From contig JAUJNJ010000005.1 of assembly GCA_030448225.1 (NCBI GenBank), forward strand, positions 1 through 30,308: DNA of 30,308 nucleotides. Reading direction: 5' to 3'. The notes beneath the pieces were generated by a model, which searched no databases, had not been told where the DNA came from, and was given only the letters and a program-made list of their open reading frames with translations. Position numbers and translations under genes: made by a program. Position 1 is the stretch's first letter; each line of letters opens with the position of its first letter. Origin of the DNA: Phycisphaerae bacterium. Its GTDB lineage: Bacteria; Planctomycetota; Phycisphaerae; Tepidisphaerales; Tepidisphaeraceae. Shown in pieces: positions 1 through 9,253 of this stretch.

Positions 1-2043
1 GAGGCGGCGGACCTCGGCACGTTCTACTGCCCGGTGCCGCTCGGGCGGATCGTGTGGAACGACAAGTGCAAGGAGCACTTCTGGCTCCCGCCGGACGCCG
101 ACGTGGACATGGAGCGGTTCTACGCGATCATCCACCCCGACGACCGCGAGCCGACCCGGCTGGCCGTCGAACGGGCCGTGCTCGACCGCCAGCCCTACGA
201 CGTCCAGTACCGCACCGTCGCCCCGGACGGCGGCGCCCGCTGGGTCCGGGCCAAGGGACGGGCGTACTACGACGCGGCCGGCAACCCCACGCGGTTCGAC
301 GGCGTGACGCTCGACGTCACGGCCCAGAGGCTGGCCGAGGCCGACCGCCTGGCGAGCGAGCGGCAGTTCCGCGAGATGGCGGACACGGCCCCGGCCATCC
401 TCTGGATCACCGAGGCCGACGGGCGCTGCACATTCCTCTCGCGCGGCTGGTACGAGCTGACCGGGCAGACCGGGGCGTCCGCGCTCGGGTACGGCTGGGC
501 CGACGCCGCCCACCCCGACGACGCCGCCACCGCCCGCGACGCCTTCATCGCCGCGACCACGGCGAGGCAGGCGTACGCCGTCGATTTCCGGGTCAGGAGC
601 GCCGACGGCACGTACCGCTGGGTGATCGACGCGGGCCGCCCCCGGTTCGACCCGGACGGCACGTTCCTCGGGTTCGTCGGCTCGGTCATCGACATCACGG
701 CGCGGAAGGTGGCCGAGGACGAGCGTCGCCACCTGCTGGACCGCGAGCGTGCCGCGCGGGCCGAGGCCGAGCGCGCCGGGCGGATGAAGGACGAGTTCCT
801 CGCCACGCTCAGCCACGAGCTGCGCACGCCGCTCAACGCGATCCTCGGCTGGTCGCAGATCCTGCGCGCCGGGCACGACGCCGACGACCCCGCCACCCTC
901 GCCGAGGGCCTGTCCGTCATCGAGCGCAACGCGCGGGCGCAGGCGCAGATCATCGAGGACCTGCTCGACATGAGCCGGATCATCTCCGGCACGGTGCGGC
1001 TCGACGTGCGGCCGGTCGACCTGGCGACGATCGTCCGCGAGGGCGCCGAGACGCTCCGCCCCGCCGCCGACGCCAAGGGCGTCAAGCTCCAACTCGTGCT
1101 CGACGGCGGCGCGGCGGCGGCGGCGGTGTCGGGCGACCACGGGCGGCTGCACCAGGTGTTCTGGAACCTCGTCAGCAACGCGATCAAGTTCACGCCGCGC
1201 GGCGGGCGCGTGCAGGTGACGCTCGAACGGGTCGACTCGCACCTGGAGGTCCGCGTCGGCGACACCGGCGAGGGGATCACGCCCGAGTTCCTGCCCTACG
1301 TGTTCGACCGCTTCCGACAGTCCGACGGCTCCACCACCCGCCGCCACGGCGGGCTGGGGCTGGGGCTGGCGATCGTGAAGCAGCTCGTCGAGCTCCACGG
1401 CGGGTCGGTCCGCGCGATGAGCCCCGGCGCCGACCGCGGCGCGACGTTCGTCGTGATGATGCCGCTGAGCGCCGCCGCCCCCGCCCCCGACCCCGACGGC
1501 CCGGCGGCGGACGGCTCCCCCGGCTCGTCGTCATCGGCGTCGTCGTCGTCAGCCGGCGCCGCCGCCGGCGCGGCGGGGTCGCCGCTCCAGATCCCCGACG
1601 CCTACGCCGACCTGAGCGGCGTCGGGGTCCTCGTCGTTGATGACGAGCCGGACGCGCGAGCGCTGATCAAGCGACTGCTCGCCGACCGCGGCGCCGCCGT
1701 GGCGACGGCGGGGTCGGCGGGGGAGGCCTTGGTGCTGCTGGGCACCGACCGCCCGGACGTGCTCGTGAGCGACATCGGCATGCCCGTGGCCGACGGCTAC
1801 GACCTGATCCGCCGGGTGCGGGCGCTGGGCCCCGGCCGCGGCGGCGACGTGCCCGCGATCGCGCTGACGGCCTACGCGCGGGCGGAGGACCGCCTGGGGG
1901 CGATCGTCGCCGGGTACCAGATGCACGTCGCCAAGCCGGTCGAGGCGGCCGAGCTGGTCGCCATGGTCGTCAGCCTCGCCCGCCGCCCCGCCCGCGCCGC
2001 CCGCGAGGCCGACCAACCGGCGCCGGGACCGACGCCCGGGTGA
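1..2043 (+). CDS. Hybrid sensor histidine kinase, PAS-PAS-HisKA-HATPase-REC (5' end cut off)
   Basis: The frame is open from base 1, so the start lies outside the window; the first in-frame GTG (34) falls inside a PAS fold and is not the start. Counting residues from base 1, a PAS_3-like domain covers about 1-105 and a second PAS about 120-235. A short charged linker leads to HisKA with the H-box [14 protein letters not shown] (His272), then the N-box NLVSNAIKFTP (Asn389), the G1 box DTGEGI and the G2 box GGLGLGLAIVKQ. A Ser/Ala/Gly-rich linker (codons about 490-525) joins a C-terminal receiver with the LVVDDEPD acidic pocket, phospho-acceptor Asp591 in SDIGMP and Lys645 in AKPVE. It is expected to autophosphorylate on His272 and pass phosphate to its own receiver. 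No transmembrane segment is visible, so the part seen is probably cytosolic. No frameshift is seen. The catalytic core closely resembles those of the kinases at 4208-6247 and 24078-26697, so the three look like paralogs. The signal sensed is unknown. Confidence 0.92.
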   Translation, partial: EAADLGTFYCPVPLGRIVWNDKCKEHFWLPPDADVDMERFYAIIHPDDREPTRLAVERAVLDRQPYDVQYRTVAPDGGARWVRAKGRAYYDAAGNPTRFDGVTLDVTAQRLAEADRLASERQFREMADTAPAILWITEADGRCTFLSRGWYELTGQTGASALGYGWADAAHPDDAATARDAFIAATTARQAYAVDFRVRSADGTYRWVIDAGRPRFDPDGTFLGFVGSVIDITARKVAEDERRHLLDRERAARAEAERAGRMKDEFLATLSHELRTPLNAILGWSQILRAGHDADDPATLAEGLSVIERNARAQAQIIEDLLDMSRIISGTVRLDVRPVDLATIVREGAETLRPAADAKGVKLQLVLDGGAAAAAVSGDHGRLHQVFWNLVSNAIKFTPRGGRVQVTLERVDSHLEVRVGDTGEGITPEFLPYVFDRFRQSDGSTTRRHGGLGLGLAIVKQLVELHGGSVRAMSPGADRGATFVVMMPLSAAAPAPDPDGPAADGSPGSSSSASSSSAGAAAGAAGSPLQIPDAYADLSGVGVLVVDDEPDARALIKRLLADRGAAVATAGSAGEALVLLGTDRPDVLVSDIGMPVADGYDLIRRVRALGPGRGGDVPAIALTAYARAEDRLGAIVAGYQMHVAKPVEAAELVAMVVSLARRPARAAREADQPAPGPTPG

Positions 2044-2089
2044 ATGCGCCGCGCGGCTTCGCGCAGGACGTTCGTCTCGTTCAGGGAAA

Positions 2090-2111
2090 CCGTGGGAGCA
2101 AGCTCTCACGG
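2090..2111. repeat. Class I palindromic repeat, copy 1
   Basis: This 22-bp near-palindrome has the left arm CCGTGGGAGC, an AA centre and a complementary right arm with one mismatch (T for C). It lies 46 bp after the stop of the hybrid kinase. Near-identical copies lie at 3843-3864 and 23798-23819, and all share the flank ...GAACCGT or GAAACCGT on one side and CGTTCG on the other. The shared flanks indicate a dispersed REP-like element rather than a chance hairpin. It could also work as a transcription end for the upstream gene. Confidence 0.8.
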
Positions 2112-2426
2112 CGTTCGGGGACGTAGCGGCGCCCGCGCGCTCAATGTGATGACGCCGCGCGGTTCGCCACGCCGTTCTCGAACAGTTCCAGCCGCGGAAC
2201 GGGCCACCCGTTGACCGTCAGGACGGCACGCCACGCCTCCCGCCCGGCGGGCGTACGCACGTCGACGGCCGTACATATGTCCAGGCGAATCCGCAAAGGC
2301 ACGACAATTGCACCGCCCCTTTCGGACACGTCTGGAGGCAGGAGAACGCGTCGAAAGGTCCGGTCCGGGGTGCCGCCCCGGCCGATCCTGACGCGGCAGG
2401 ACAGGCGGGAGAGGGTGCACCGAGGA

Positions 2427-2873
2427 ATGACCGCGACCGGATTCAAAACGAAACTCACGGCCCCCTCGCCGCTTCCCGGCCCCCTGCGCGACCGCCTCAA
2501 GGCCTACTTCCCGCCGCGGCGGATCGACTACATCGCGCGGGTGCTGACGGCCGGCGAACTGTCGGTGATCGCCGACCTCGCCGACGCGCTGATCATCGCC
2601 CGGATCAAGCGGATGCCCGCCCGACGCCTCCGCCGCCGCGACGCGCTCGAGCCGGCGTGCGCCGAGGACCGCCGGCTGTTCGGCCGGCTGCAACTCCACT
2701 GGCTGCACGCCGAGGAGTACCTCCTCGCCACCCGCCTGGGCCGCCGCCCGTCGCACCGCGAGTTGTTCGCCGACTTCATGCGCAACGAGAACGGCCCGCG
2801 GTTCCGCGCCTACTTCGCCCTGAAGTTCCCCGACCGCGTCCGCCGCGTGCGGCGGTGCGAACCGTCGGCTTAA
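2427..2873 (+). CDS. Hypothetical basic protein, 148 aa
   Basis: The frame is open from 2211, but the ATG at 2427 is preferred. The upstream part reads as Arg-rich non-protein-like sequence, and purine-rich GGGAGAGGG lies about 12-20 bases before this ATG. The product is about 148 aa and rich in Arg and Leu. It has a helical-looking middle (YIARVLTAGELSVIADLADA, LHAEEYLLATRLGRRPSHRE) and the C-terminal segment FADFMRNENGPRFRAYFALK. There is no signal peptide or transmembrane segment. I recognise no family. Its pattern of conserved-looking aromatic and charged residues is why I call it a gene, but it could be lineage-specific. It follows the class I repeat and is probably transcribed alone. 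Confidence 0.6.
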   Translation: MTATGFKTKLTAPSPLPGPLRDRLKAYFPPRRIDYIARVLTAGELSVIADLADALIIARIKRMPARRLRRRDALEPACAEDRRLFGRLQLHWLHAEEYLLATRLGRRPSHRELFADFMRNENGPRFRAYFALKFPDRVRRVRRCEPSA

Positions 2874-3278
2874 GGCGCGGTCGATTTCTCCACCCCACTC
2901 CTGATCGTCTCCGACATCCGAGCCACCGGATCCCGCGGTCCCGCGCCGACCGGCAGCGAGCCCTTCGGGCGTGCGGCTAAAAGGGATGCTGGCGCATCGC
3001 GAACAGGACCTCGTGCGATCGAGGCACCCGCGGTCTGACAGGCCACGCATGATGCGCCGGACGGGCGGCACGCACTCGATTCGATCCGCAAACCCCTATG
3101 GCAGTCGCTTGCGGTTTCGCAATGCGAGTGCGCCGTCCCGCGCGGCGATCAGCCAAATCTAAGCAACACGTCCATCCACCGATCCCACGAGTTCGCTGAC
3201 GTCGGGACGGTCGCAGAAGTCGATCGTCTTCGCGCCAGCGCCGTCCCCCCGCGCGCGGGCGAGGGGACGCACGCGCGC
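2874..3278. other. Intergenic, 405 bp, no gene seen
   Basis: The region lies between the convergent 3' ends of the 148-aa and 140-aa genes. Open frames here are short, Arg-rich and not protein-like. The segment GCAGTCGCTTGCGGTT (about 3104-3119) resembles GCGGTCGCTTGCGGTT near 3946-3961, possibly another small dispersed repeat. No clear terminator is visible. Confidence 0.5.
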
Positions 3279-3701
3279 TCACCCCTCCACGTTCGACAAG
3301 TGGAACTTCACCCCCGCCGCCTCGGCGGCGACGCGCAGGGCCTCGACGGCCTTGAGATCCCGGAGGATCGGGCTCGGCTGCTTGAAGTCGTTCGGCAGCG
3401 TCGCGACGTGCTCGGCCAGCGCCCGGACCGTCCGCAGCCCCTCGGCCGGGTCGAACCACAGCTCGGGCGGGATGCGCATTTTCGAGGGGTCGAACCCTTG
3501 GGCCTCCATCTCCGCCCGCAGCGCCGCCGGGTCCTCCGACAGCAGCGCCGTCGGCGGCGTGGCGCCGCGGCGGCGGGCGACGGCGTCGAGCCGGTCCGAC
3601 TCGCGGAACAGCGCCTTGCCGTTGCGCGCCTTGGCGTACGCCGCCGACGCCGCGGCGTCGGGCAGGTCCCTCTCGAGCGTCACCACGAATGCCTGTGCCA
3701 T
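3279..3701 (-). CDS. Conserved-looking small hypothetical protein, 140 aa
   Basis: The ATG is at 3701-3699 and the stop at 3281-3279, giving 140 aa with no frameshift. The protein starts MAQAFVVTLERDLPDA and contains AYAKARNGKALFRESDRLDA, a GATPPTALLSEDP segment, and the later motif MRIPPELWFDPAEGLRTV. The C-terminus reads EAAGVKFHLSNVEG. It has no signal peptide, membrane segment or recognised catalytic motif, so it is probably a soluble cytosolic protein. The well-formed amphipathic sequence and balanced composition, compared with the Arg-rich shadow frames, support a real gene. The overall look resembles small proteins common in planctomycetes, but no function can be given. It is convergent with the upstream orphan gene and not in an obvious operon. 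Confidence 0.75.
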   Translation of the reverse strand: MAQAFVVTLERDLPDAAASAAYAKARNGKALFRESDRLDAVARRRGATPPTALLSEDPAALRAEMEAQGFDPSKMRIPPELWFDPAEGLRTVRALAEHVATLPNDFKQPSPILRDLKAVEALRVAAEAAGVKFHLSNVEG

Positions 3702-3842
3702 GTGCGGACCCTCGACTCCTGCCCGATAACCACGCCGCCGCTGCGACGGCCGGCGCGTACCGTATTCGCCCGCGCCCGCGCCGGCAACCGCGAGACGGCG
3801 CGGACCGGAGCCCCGGGGCTATCCGTAGAGTGTCTTCGAACG

Positions 3843-3864
3843 CCGTGGGAGCTTGCTCCCACGG
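3843..3864. repeat. Class I palindromic repeat, copy 2 (inverted orientation)
   Basis: This is a perfect 22-bp inverted repeat with 10-bp arms (CCGTGGGAGC and its complement) and a TT centre. Its flanks TTCGAACG and GGTTCTTTTCG match copy 3 when reverse-complemented. It lies between the 140-aa gene and the 3' end of the stressosome operon. Confidence 0.85.
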
Positions 3865-4207
3865 TTCTTTTCGAACGATGTCGAAGGGGACTCGGATGCC
3901 TGAAGTGGTACGTGGTGCGGTTCCGTCGTCGCTCGGACGGCGCGGCGGTCGCTTGCGGTTACGCCGCATCGGCACCGACTCGGCGCCGCGCGCCAGGGAA
4001 ACCGAATGTGTGTGACTCTGGCCGACGTGTCTCCCGATCCACAGTTGCGACGCCGAATCGCGAGGTCGTGCGCGGTGACGAGTCCGCCAGGCCCCACACC
4101 CATCCCGGGCGGAGTCGGACCGCGACGATCGGGTCGGGTTAATTTAACGAGCGACCGCGCGACGACCGATCGGCCGCGAGATGCGGCCGGGTGCTGGCCG
4201 GGGACCG
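3865..4207. other. Intergenic, 343 bp, downstream of the stressosome operon
   Basis: No coding sequence is supported here. It holds the candidate terminator hairpin at 4171-4189 and a short AT-rich patch (TTAATTTAACGA, about 4139-4150). Remaining open frames are Arg/Ala-rich shadows. Confidence 0.5.
4171..4189 (-). terminator. Candidate terminator hairpin of the stressosome operon
   Basis: A 7-bp all-GC stem (CGGCCGC / GCGGCCG) with a 5-nt loop lies 18 bp beyond the stop codon at 4208 on the minus strand. There is no clear U tract, so its function is inferred from position and stem strength only. Confidence 0.4.
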
Positions 4208-6247
4208 TCACGTCCCCGTGCGGCCGGTCAGGCTGGCGATGACGGTGATCAGCTCGGCGGGCTCGATCGGCTTGGCGACGTGCATCTGGAAGCCGGCCAT
4301 CAGCGACCGCGTGCGGTCCTCCGACCGCGCGTACGCCGTCAGCGCGACGGCGGGCGTGGAGCCGCCGCGCTCGGGCGACAGCGCGCGCACGGCGCGGATC
4401 AGCGCGTACCCGTCCTCGCCCGGCATCCCCAGGTCGCTGACGAGCACGTCCGGGCCGCTTCGTCTCCACGAGGCCGATCGCGTCGGCGGCCGAGGCGGCG
4501 GTGACGACGACCGCCTCGCACGACTCGAGCAGCCGCACGACCGCCCGGCAGTCCGGCTCGTCGTCGACGACGAGCACCTTCACGCCGGTGATCCACGCAC
4601 GGGTCCGCCGGAACCGGCGGCAAGCAGCTCCGCTCGGTGGCGCCGGCGGCACCGCCGGCGGGGCCGCCGCGCCGGCGGCGCCGGTGGCGGCGACGGCGGT
4701 CGGCGCCGCGACGGACTCGGGCAGCAGTATGCCGCGGCCGCGTCGGCCGTCGTGGGCGCGATCGTGAACGTCGCGCCCTGCCCTTCGCCGGCGGCCGGCG
4801 ACGCGGATCGTGCCGCCGTGGAGTTCGACGAGTTGCTTGACGATGCTCAGCCCCAGCCCCAGCCCGCCGTGGCGTCGGGTGCTCGACGCGTCGGCCTGGC
4901 GGAAGCGGTCGAACACGTGGGCAGGAAGTCGGGGCGGATCCCTCGCCGGTGTCGCTCACGCTCAACTCGAGGTGCCCGCCCTCCGCCGCCGCGGCGACCG
5001 CGACGCCGCCTGCCCGCCCTTGGGCGTGAACTTCACGGCGTTGGCCAGCAGGTTCCACAGCACCTGCCGCAGCCGGCTCGGGTCGCCGACACGGCCCCGG
5101 CGGCCGGGTCGATCGCGACGTCGAGGCGCACGCCCTTGGCCTGGGTGCCGGGCCGCACCGTCTCGACCGCCTCGCGCACGATCGGGCCGAGGCTGACCCG
5201 CTGCACGTCGAGGCGGATGCGGCCGCTGACGATCCCGCTCATGTCGAGCAGGTCCTCGATGATCTGCGTCTGCGCGCTCGCGTTGCGGCTCGATCGTCTC
5301 CAGGCCCTGGTCGAGGTCCTCGGCGTCGGTCGGGGCGATCGCAGGATGCGCGACCAGCCGAGGATCGCGTTGAGCGGCGTGCGCAGCTCGTGGCTGAGCG
5401 TGGCGAGGAACTCGTCCTTCATCCGCCCGGCGCGCTCGGCCTCGTCGCGCGCCCGCTCGTTGCCAGCAGCGCGTCGCGGCTCGCGCTCGGCGCGCTGCGG
5501 CTCGGTCACGTCGCGCGCGCCAGCTTCAGGTACCCCAACAGTTCGCCGCTGGCGCATGCGTCGCGGACAGCACGACGGCGGCGTCGAATGTGGTGCCGTC
5601 CTTGCGCAGCCGCGGGCCTCGCCCTTGTACTCGCCGGTGGCGGCCGCGACGTCCATCTCGAGCTGCGGCTGGCCGTTGGCGCGCGGTCGGCGGACGTGAA
5701 GAGCGCGCGAAGTCCATGCCGATCGCCTCGGCGTGGGCGTACCCCGTCATCCGGCGCGCCCGTCGTGCCAGGTGGCGATGCGGCCGTCGACGCCGACGAC
5801 GAAGATCGCGTAGTCGCGCGCCGTCGACGAGCGCGGAACTGCTGGTCGCGCTCGCGGAACGCCTCCTCGCTGCGCTGGCGCGCGGATCAGCGCGTTGATG
5901 ACGGTGGCGATCAGCTCGACCGGCTCGACCGGGCGGACGAGGTACGCGTCGGCGCGCTGTCGAGCCCGCGCGCGCGCCTCGCCGCCGACGAAGTTCGCCG
6001 ACAGGTGCAGGACCGGGATGTTGGCCGTCGCCGTGTCGGCCTTGATGCGGCGGCAGACCTCGAAGCCGTCGACGTCGGGGAGGCACGTCGAGGATCACGA
6101 GGTCGGGGTGGTCGGCCACCTTCCGCAGCACTCGCCGCCGTCGGCGGCCTCGACGACGTCGTACCCGGCCTTGAGCGAGCGGGTGACCGCGTAGCGGTTG
6201 GCCTCGTCGTCGTCCACGTGGAGGATGACCGCCTTACGCTCGTGCAC
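4208..6247 (-). CDS. Hybrid histidine kinase REC-PAS-HisKA-HATPase-REC, frameshifted in this sequence
   Basis: The last gene of the stressosome operon. The best start is GTG at 6247-6245, preceded by AGAGGAGGT with about 4 bases of spacing. The N-terminal receiver begins [19 protein letters not shown] and continues VILDV...GFEVC in other frames. A PAS segment follows ([20 protein letters not shown], then [12 protein letters not shown]). HisKA has [19 protein letters not shown], with the His codon at 5392-5390. The HATPase G2 region reads [18 protein letters not shown] near 4916. The C-terminal receiver has [12 protein letters not shown] and [11 protein letters not shown], ending HVAKPIEP, with the stop at 4210-4208. 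The pieces lie in all three frames. For example, an extra base near 4458 separates VETKRP from DVLVSDLG, and others lie near 6130 and 6083. All expected motifs are present, so sequencing indels are more likely than decay. The terminal receiver pair suggests a phosphorelay output for the stressosome. Confidence 0.8.
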
Positions 6248-7898
6248 GCCGACCTCCTCTGCGATCCCGCCGGCCGCCGCCTCGTCCGCCCCCGCTTTCG
6301 ACGTCGATGTCGACGCCGCCCTCGATGCCGCGCGCCGGCGACCGCCGTCTTCCACGCCCGTTCCTCGTCCGCCGCGGCGCGGTCGCCCGCCGCCGCGTCC
6401 GTCGCCGCCGCGTCCGCCGCCGCCGCGTCCGCCGCCGCCGGGTGCGCGGCCGCGCCGGCGGCCGTCGTCGCCGTCGTCGTCGTCGTGCTCGACGTCGCCG
6501 TGGCGTCACCGCCGGGCGAATCGTCCGGCGGCGGGGCGGGGGTCGGGCAGTCGATCGGCACGGTGACGACGAACGTGGACCCGACGCCGACCGCGCTGCG
6601 GACGGCGACGTCGCCGCCGAGCAGGGCGGCGAGCTTCCGCGTGAGCGGCAGGCCCAGCCCCGTCCCGCGGACGCGCCGCTGCACGCCGCTGTCGATCTGC
6701 GTGAAGTCCGTCGAAGATCCGCTCGAGGTTCTCCGGCGCGATCCCGATGCCGGTGTCGGCGACGGTGAAGACGGCGGTCGACCCGTCGGTCCCGGCTCGG
6801 CCGTCATCGTAGTCGCGGACCTCGCCCTGCTCGGTGAACTTCAATGCGTTGGAGACGAGGTTGCGCAGCACCTGCGAGAGCTTGCGGCTCGTCGCTGTGC
6901 ATCCGCGACAGGCCGGGGGCGGCTCGTCGACGCGGAGCCGCACCGCGCCGTCCACCGGCAGGAGCGGGCGGAACATGCCCCGCGCGCCAGCACGTCGGCG
7001 ACGGCGAACGCCGCGACGTGCAGGTCGACCTTGCCCGCCTCGATCTTCGCCAGGTCGAGCAGGTCGTTGACCATCTCGCCGAGCGACGTGGCCGAGCGGT
7101 GGATCAGCCCGACCTGATGTTCCTGCTCGGCCGTCAGCTCGCCGTCGGTGCGGTCGAGCAGCAGGCGGGCGAGGCTGATCATCGCGTTGAGCGGCGTGCG
7201 CGCTCGTGGGTGACGTCGGAGAGGAACCGCGCTTGTACTCCGACGCGCGGCTCGAGCGACTCGGCCTTCTCGTCCAGCTCGGCGTACAAAGCGACCACGC
7301 CGCGGTTGGTCTCGGCCAGCTCGTCGTTGAGCCGCTCGACCTCGGCCTGGCGGCCCGAGCAGGTCGTCCAGCGCCTGGAACAGCTCCTTGTTCTGCTCCT
7401 GCACCGCCTCCAGCAGGTTCCGCGGCCGCTGGGCCAGCTCGTCGTGACCATGCGCGCCCACCGCCTGCGGCGTGACGGCCGGCGCGCCTGGCGGCAGCCG
7501 ACACGCCGGCGTGACGACGGTCGTGCCCGGCCGGGGCCGCGGATCTCGAACTCGTCGCTGAGGCGGCTGGGACCCGGTCAGCCCGATCCCCATCCCGGCC
7601 GCCGAGCGGTTCCGCCCGTCGAGGATCTGCTGCAGGTCGGCGATGCCCGGCCCGTCGTCCTGCCCGGGCGAGCAGCAGCGATCGGCCGGGCGTCGTCGGT
7701 CCGCAGCGCGCGAACTCGGCCCGCCCGCCGCGGCCGGCGTAGCGGAACGCGTTGCGCGCCACCTCGGACACGGCCGTGGCGAACGCGGTCTGGCCCTGGG
7801 TGTTGAGGTTCAGCAGCGACGCGATCTGCCGCGCGCTGGCGGGTCAGGACCACGTCCTGCTCGTAGCGGATCTCGACCGTCAGGAGGTTGGCGGTCAT
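6234..7898 (-). CDS. Fusion kinase: RsbT-like ATPase + coiled coil + HisKA/HATPase, frameshifted
   Basis: The ATG at 7898-7896 begins MTANLLTVEIRYEQDVVL, followed in another frame by an RsbT/RsbW-type N-box (SEVARNAFRYAGRGG) and a G-box region (GMGIGLTG near 7590). A coiled-coil stretch follows (LLEAVQEQNKELFQALDDLL, EVERLNDELAETN). Next comes HisKA with [18 protein letters not shown] (His at 7208-7206), N-box RNLVSNALKFTEQG, G1 DTGIGI and G2 GTGLGLPLTRKL. The C-terminus is an Ala/Asp-rich tail encoded by a GCC/GTC minisatellite. The end is uncertain: one frame stops at 6236-6234, overlapping the next gene's GTG by 14 bp. At least four frame changes occur between 7860 and 6700. The first domain resembles the Ser/Thr protein kinases of the Rsb switch and the last is a two-component kinase, so the protein could link the two systems. 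Membrane segments are absent. Confidence 0.75.
6385..6440. repeat. Short GC-rich tandem repeat in coding sequence
   Basis: Imperfect tandem copies of a GCCGCCGCGTCC-like unit (12-15 bp) occur on the plus strand. On the minus strand they encode the Ala/Asp/Thr-rich tail (DAAAADAAATDAAA) of the RsbT-like/histidine-kinase fusion. Such tracts are flexible linkers and are prone to slippage, both in the cell and in sequencing. Confidence 0.7.
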
Positions 7899-9059
7899 GG
7901 CCCCCCTGCCGGCAACGGCCTCCGCCGCCGGCAATGACGACCCGCGCCGCACCCGAGAACAACTTCGCCGCCCCCGCCGCCGCCGGCGAGGTCACCAGGA
8001 CGGTGACGTCGTCGCGCTCGCGGCGGAAGTCGCGGCCACCAGCACGCCGGCGATCGTCGCGGGGTGCGGCGGTGGGCGGAACCGCAGGCCGGGGTACTGG
8101 TTGAACTGCCACTGCGAGCCCAGGCCGTCGGAGTGCATCACGATCAGGTCGCCCGGCGGCCAGGGGTAGACGAACTCCTGCACGCGGCGGGCCTCGGCGC
8201 CGGCGGTGCCGTTGTGCGAGACCATGCTCCGCGGCTTGCCGTCGGCGACGACACGACGGCGGCGACGTTCCCCACGCCGGTGAAGCGCGCCACCCGCCGG
8301 CCGCGGCTCGACCTCGGCCACGGCGACGGCGCGCCGCGGGTGCCGCGCAGCCCGGCGTGGATCAGGCCGACGACGCGGGCGGTGTCGAGGTGGAGGTTGT
8401 CGCGGAACAGCCGCACCGCCCGCCGCGACGCCTCCGACGCCTGCAGCCCGTGCCCCAGCCCGTCGGCGACGAGCACCATCGTCCGCCCGTTGCCCGTCTC
8501 CTCGGCGTGCCACGCGTCGCCGCACGCCTCCTCCCCTTCTTCGGCAGGCACACGACGCCGAAGTCCAGCATGTGGCGTCCGGCGGCGGCGGCGTGCCGGA
8601 CGCGGCCGACCCGCTGGCGGGTGGGCGCCCGTAAGGGGTGCGCGAGACGATCACGGTGCCGGCCTTGGCGGCGGTGAACGCGTCGAACGACGCCGACAGC
8701 CGCCGGACCGCCCCCAAGCCCGTGGTGGCGTGCCGCCGCCGCCGGTGGAGTACCCGTCCCGCATGGCGTCGGCCATGTTCGCGATGCCCGGCCCGCGGTC
8801 GATCGACATCACCTCCAGCCCCGCCGGGGCGGCGGCCGCGGCGGCGGCGGGGGATCGAGCGGACGACGATCTCGCCGCCGGTCGCGTGGCGGTGCAGGTT
8901 GCTCGCCAGTTCGGTCACGACGATCGCGACCTCGCCGCGGCGGGTCTCGTCGAACCCGAGCCGGTCGCGATCGACACCGCCGCCCGGCGGGCCTCGCCCA
9001 CGCCGCTGGCGTCGGCGATCGGCAGGGGTTGCGGGGTCTCGGGTGGCGGCGGCGGTCAA
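7897..9059 (-). CDS. ATP-binding SpoIIE-family phosphatase (RsbT/W-like ATPase + PP2C), frameshifted
   Basis: The ATG at 9059-9057 begins MTAAATRDPATP. An anti-sigma-factor-type ATPase follows, with N-box EVAIVVTELASNLHRHATGG and later GLGAVRRLSASFDAF and KAGTVIVSRTPYG. The C-terminal half is a PP2C/SpoIIE-like phosphatase: LDFGVVCLPKKG, EACGDAWH, VLVADGLGHGLQASEAS, HAGLRGTRGA, GDLIVMHSDGLGSQW, HPATIAGVLV, and the end RDFRRERDDVTVLV. The Asp residues of GDAW, ADGLGHG and HSDGL are the expected metal ligands. In known stressosomes RsbX dephosphorylates RsbS and RsbR; here the equivalent phosphatase appears fused to an ATPase. Frame changes lie near 8740-8830, 8540, 8335, 8255 and 8065, often in G/C runs. 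The stop is not certain; the TGA at 7897-7895 would overlap the next ATG (ATGA), but reaching it requires one more frame change. A class II repeat separates it from rsbT. Confidence 0.78.
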
Positions 9060-9100
9060 GGCGTTACTTCCGGTTCGTCGTCTCGGGGCTTCGAAAATAA

Positions 9101-9241
9101 TTGAACCACGGAGTCACGGAGGCACAGAGATCGGGACGGAGCAGAAATGAGAGCTTTGAAGAACAACGACGCGCGTCAGACTCGTGCCTGCCCGGCATCG
9201 GGTCCCACTCCGTGCCTCCGTGCCTCCGTGCGGACTCCGTG
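9101..9241. repeat. Class II inverted-repeat element (CACGGAGG type), copy 1
   Basis: The left arm TTGAACCACGGAGTCACGG (from 9101) continues with AGGCACAGAG. The right arm (about 9207-9241) has tandem CTCCGTGC and CCTCCGTGC units. The two are inverted copies about 75 bp apart, able to form a long imperfect hairpin. The outer end TAATTGAACCACGGAG is shared, in reverse orientation, with the element at 26697-26866. It sits in the 194-bp gap between rsbT and the phosphatase gene, inside the presumed operon. Confidence 0.85.
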
Positions 9242-9253
9242 CGCTTCTTCCGA

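Noticed and set aside
2106..3071. 321-codon minus-strand open frame opposite the 148-aa gene
   Set aside because: It spans an intergenic repeat and a better plus-strand gene. Its composition is typical of high-GC shadows.
6385..6440. CRISPR-like repeat array
   Set aside because: The units are 12-15 bp, contiguous, without spacers, and code for an Ala/Asp-rich linker.
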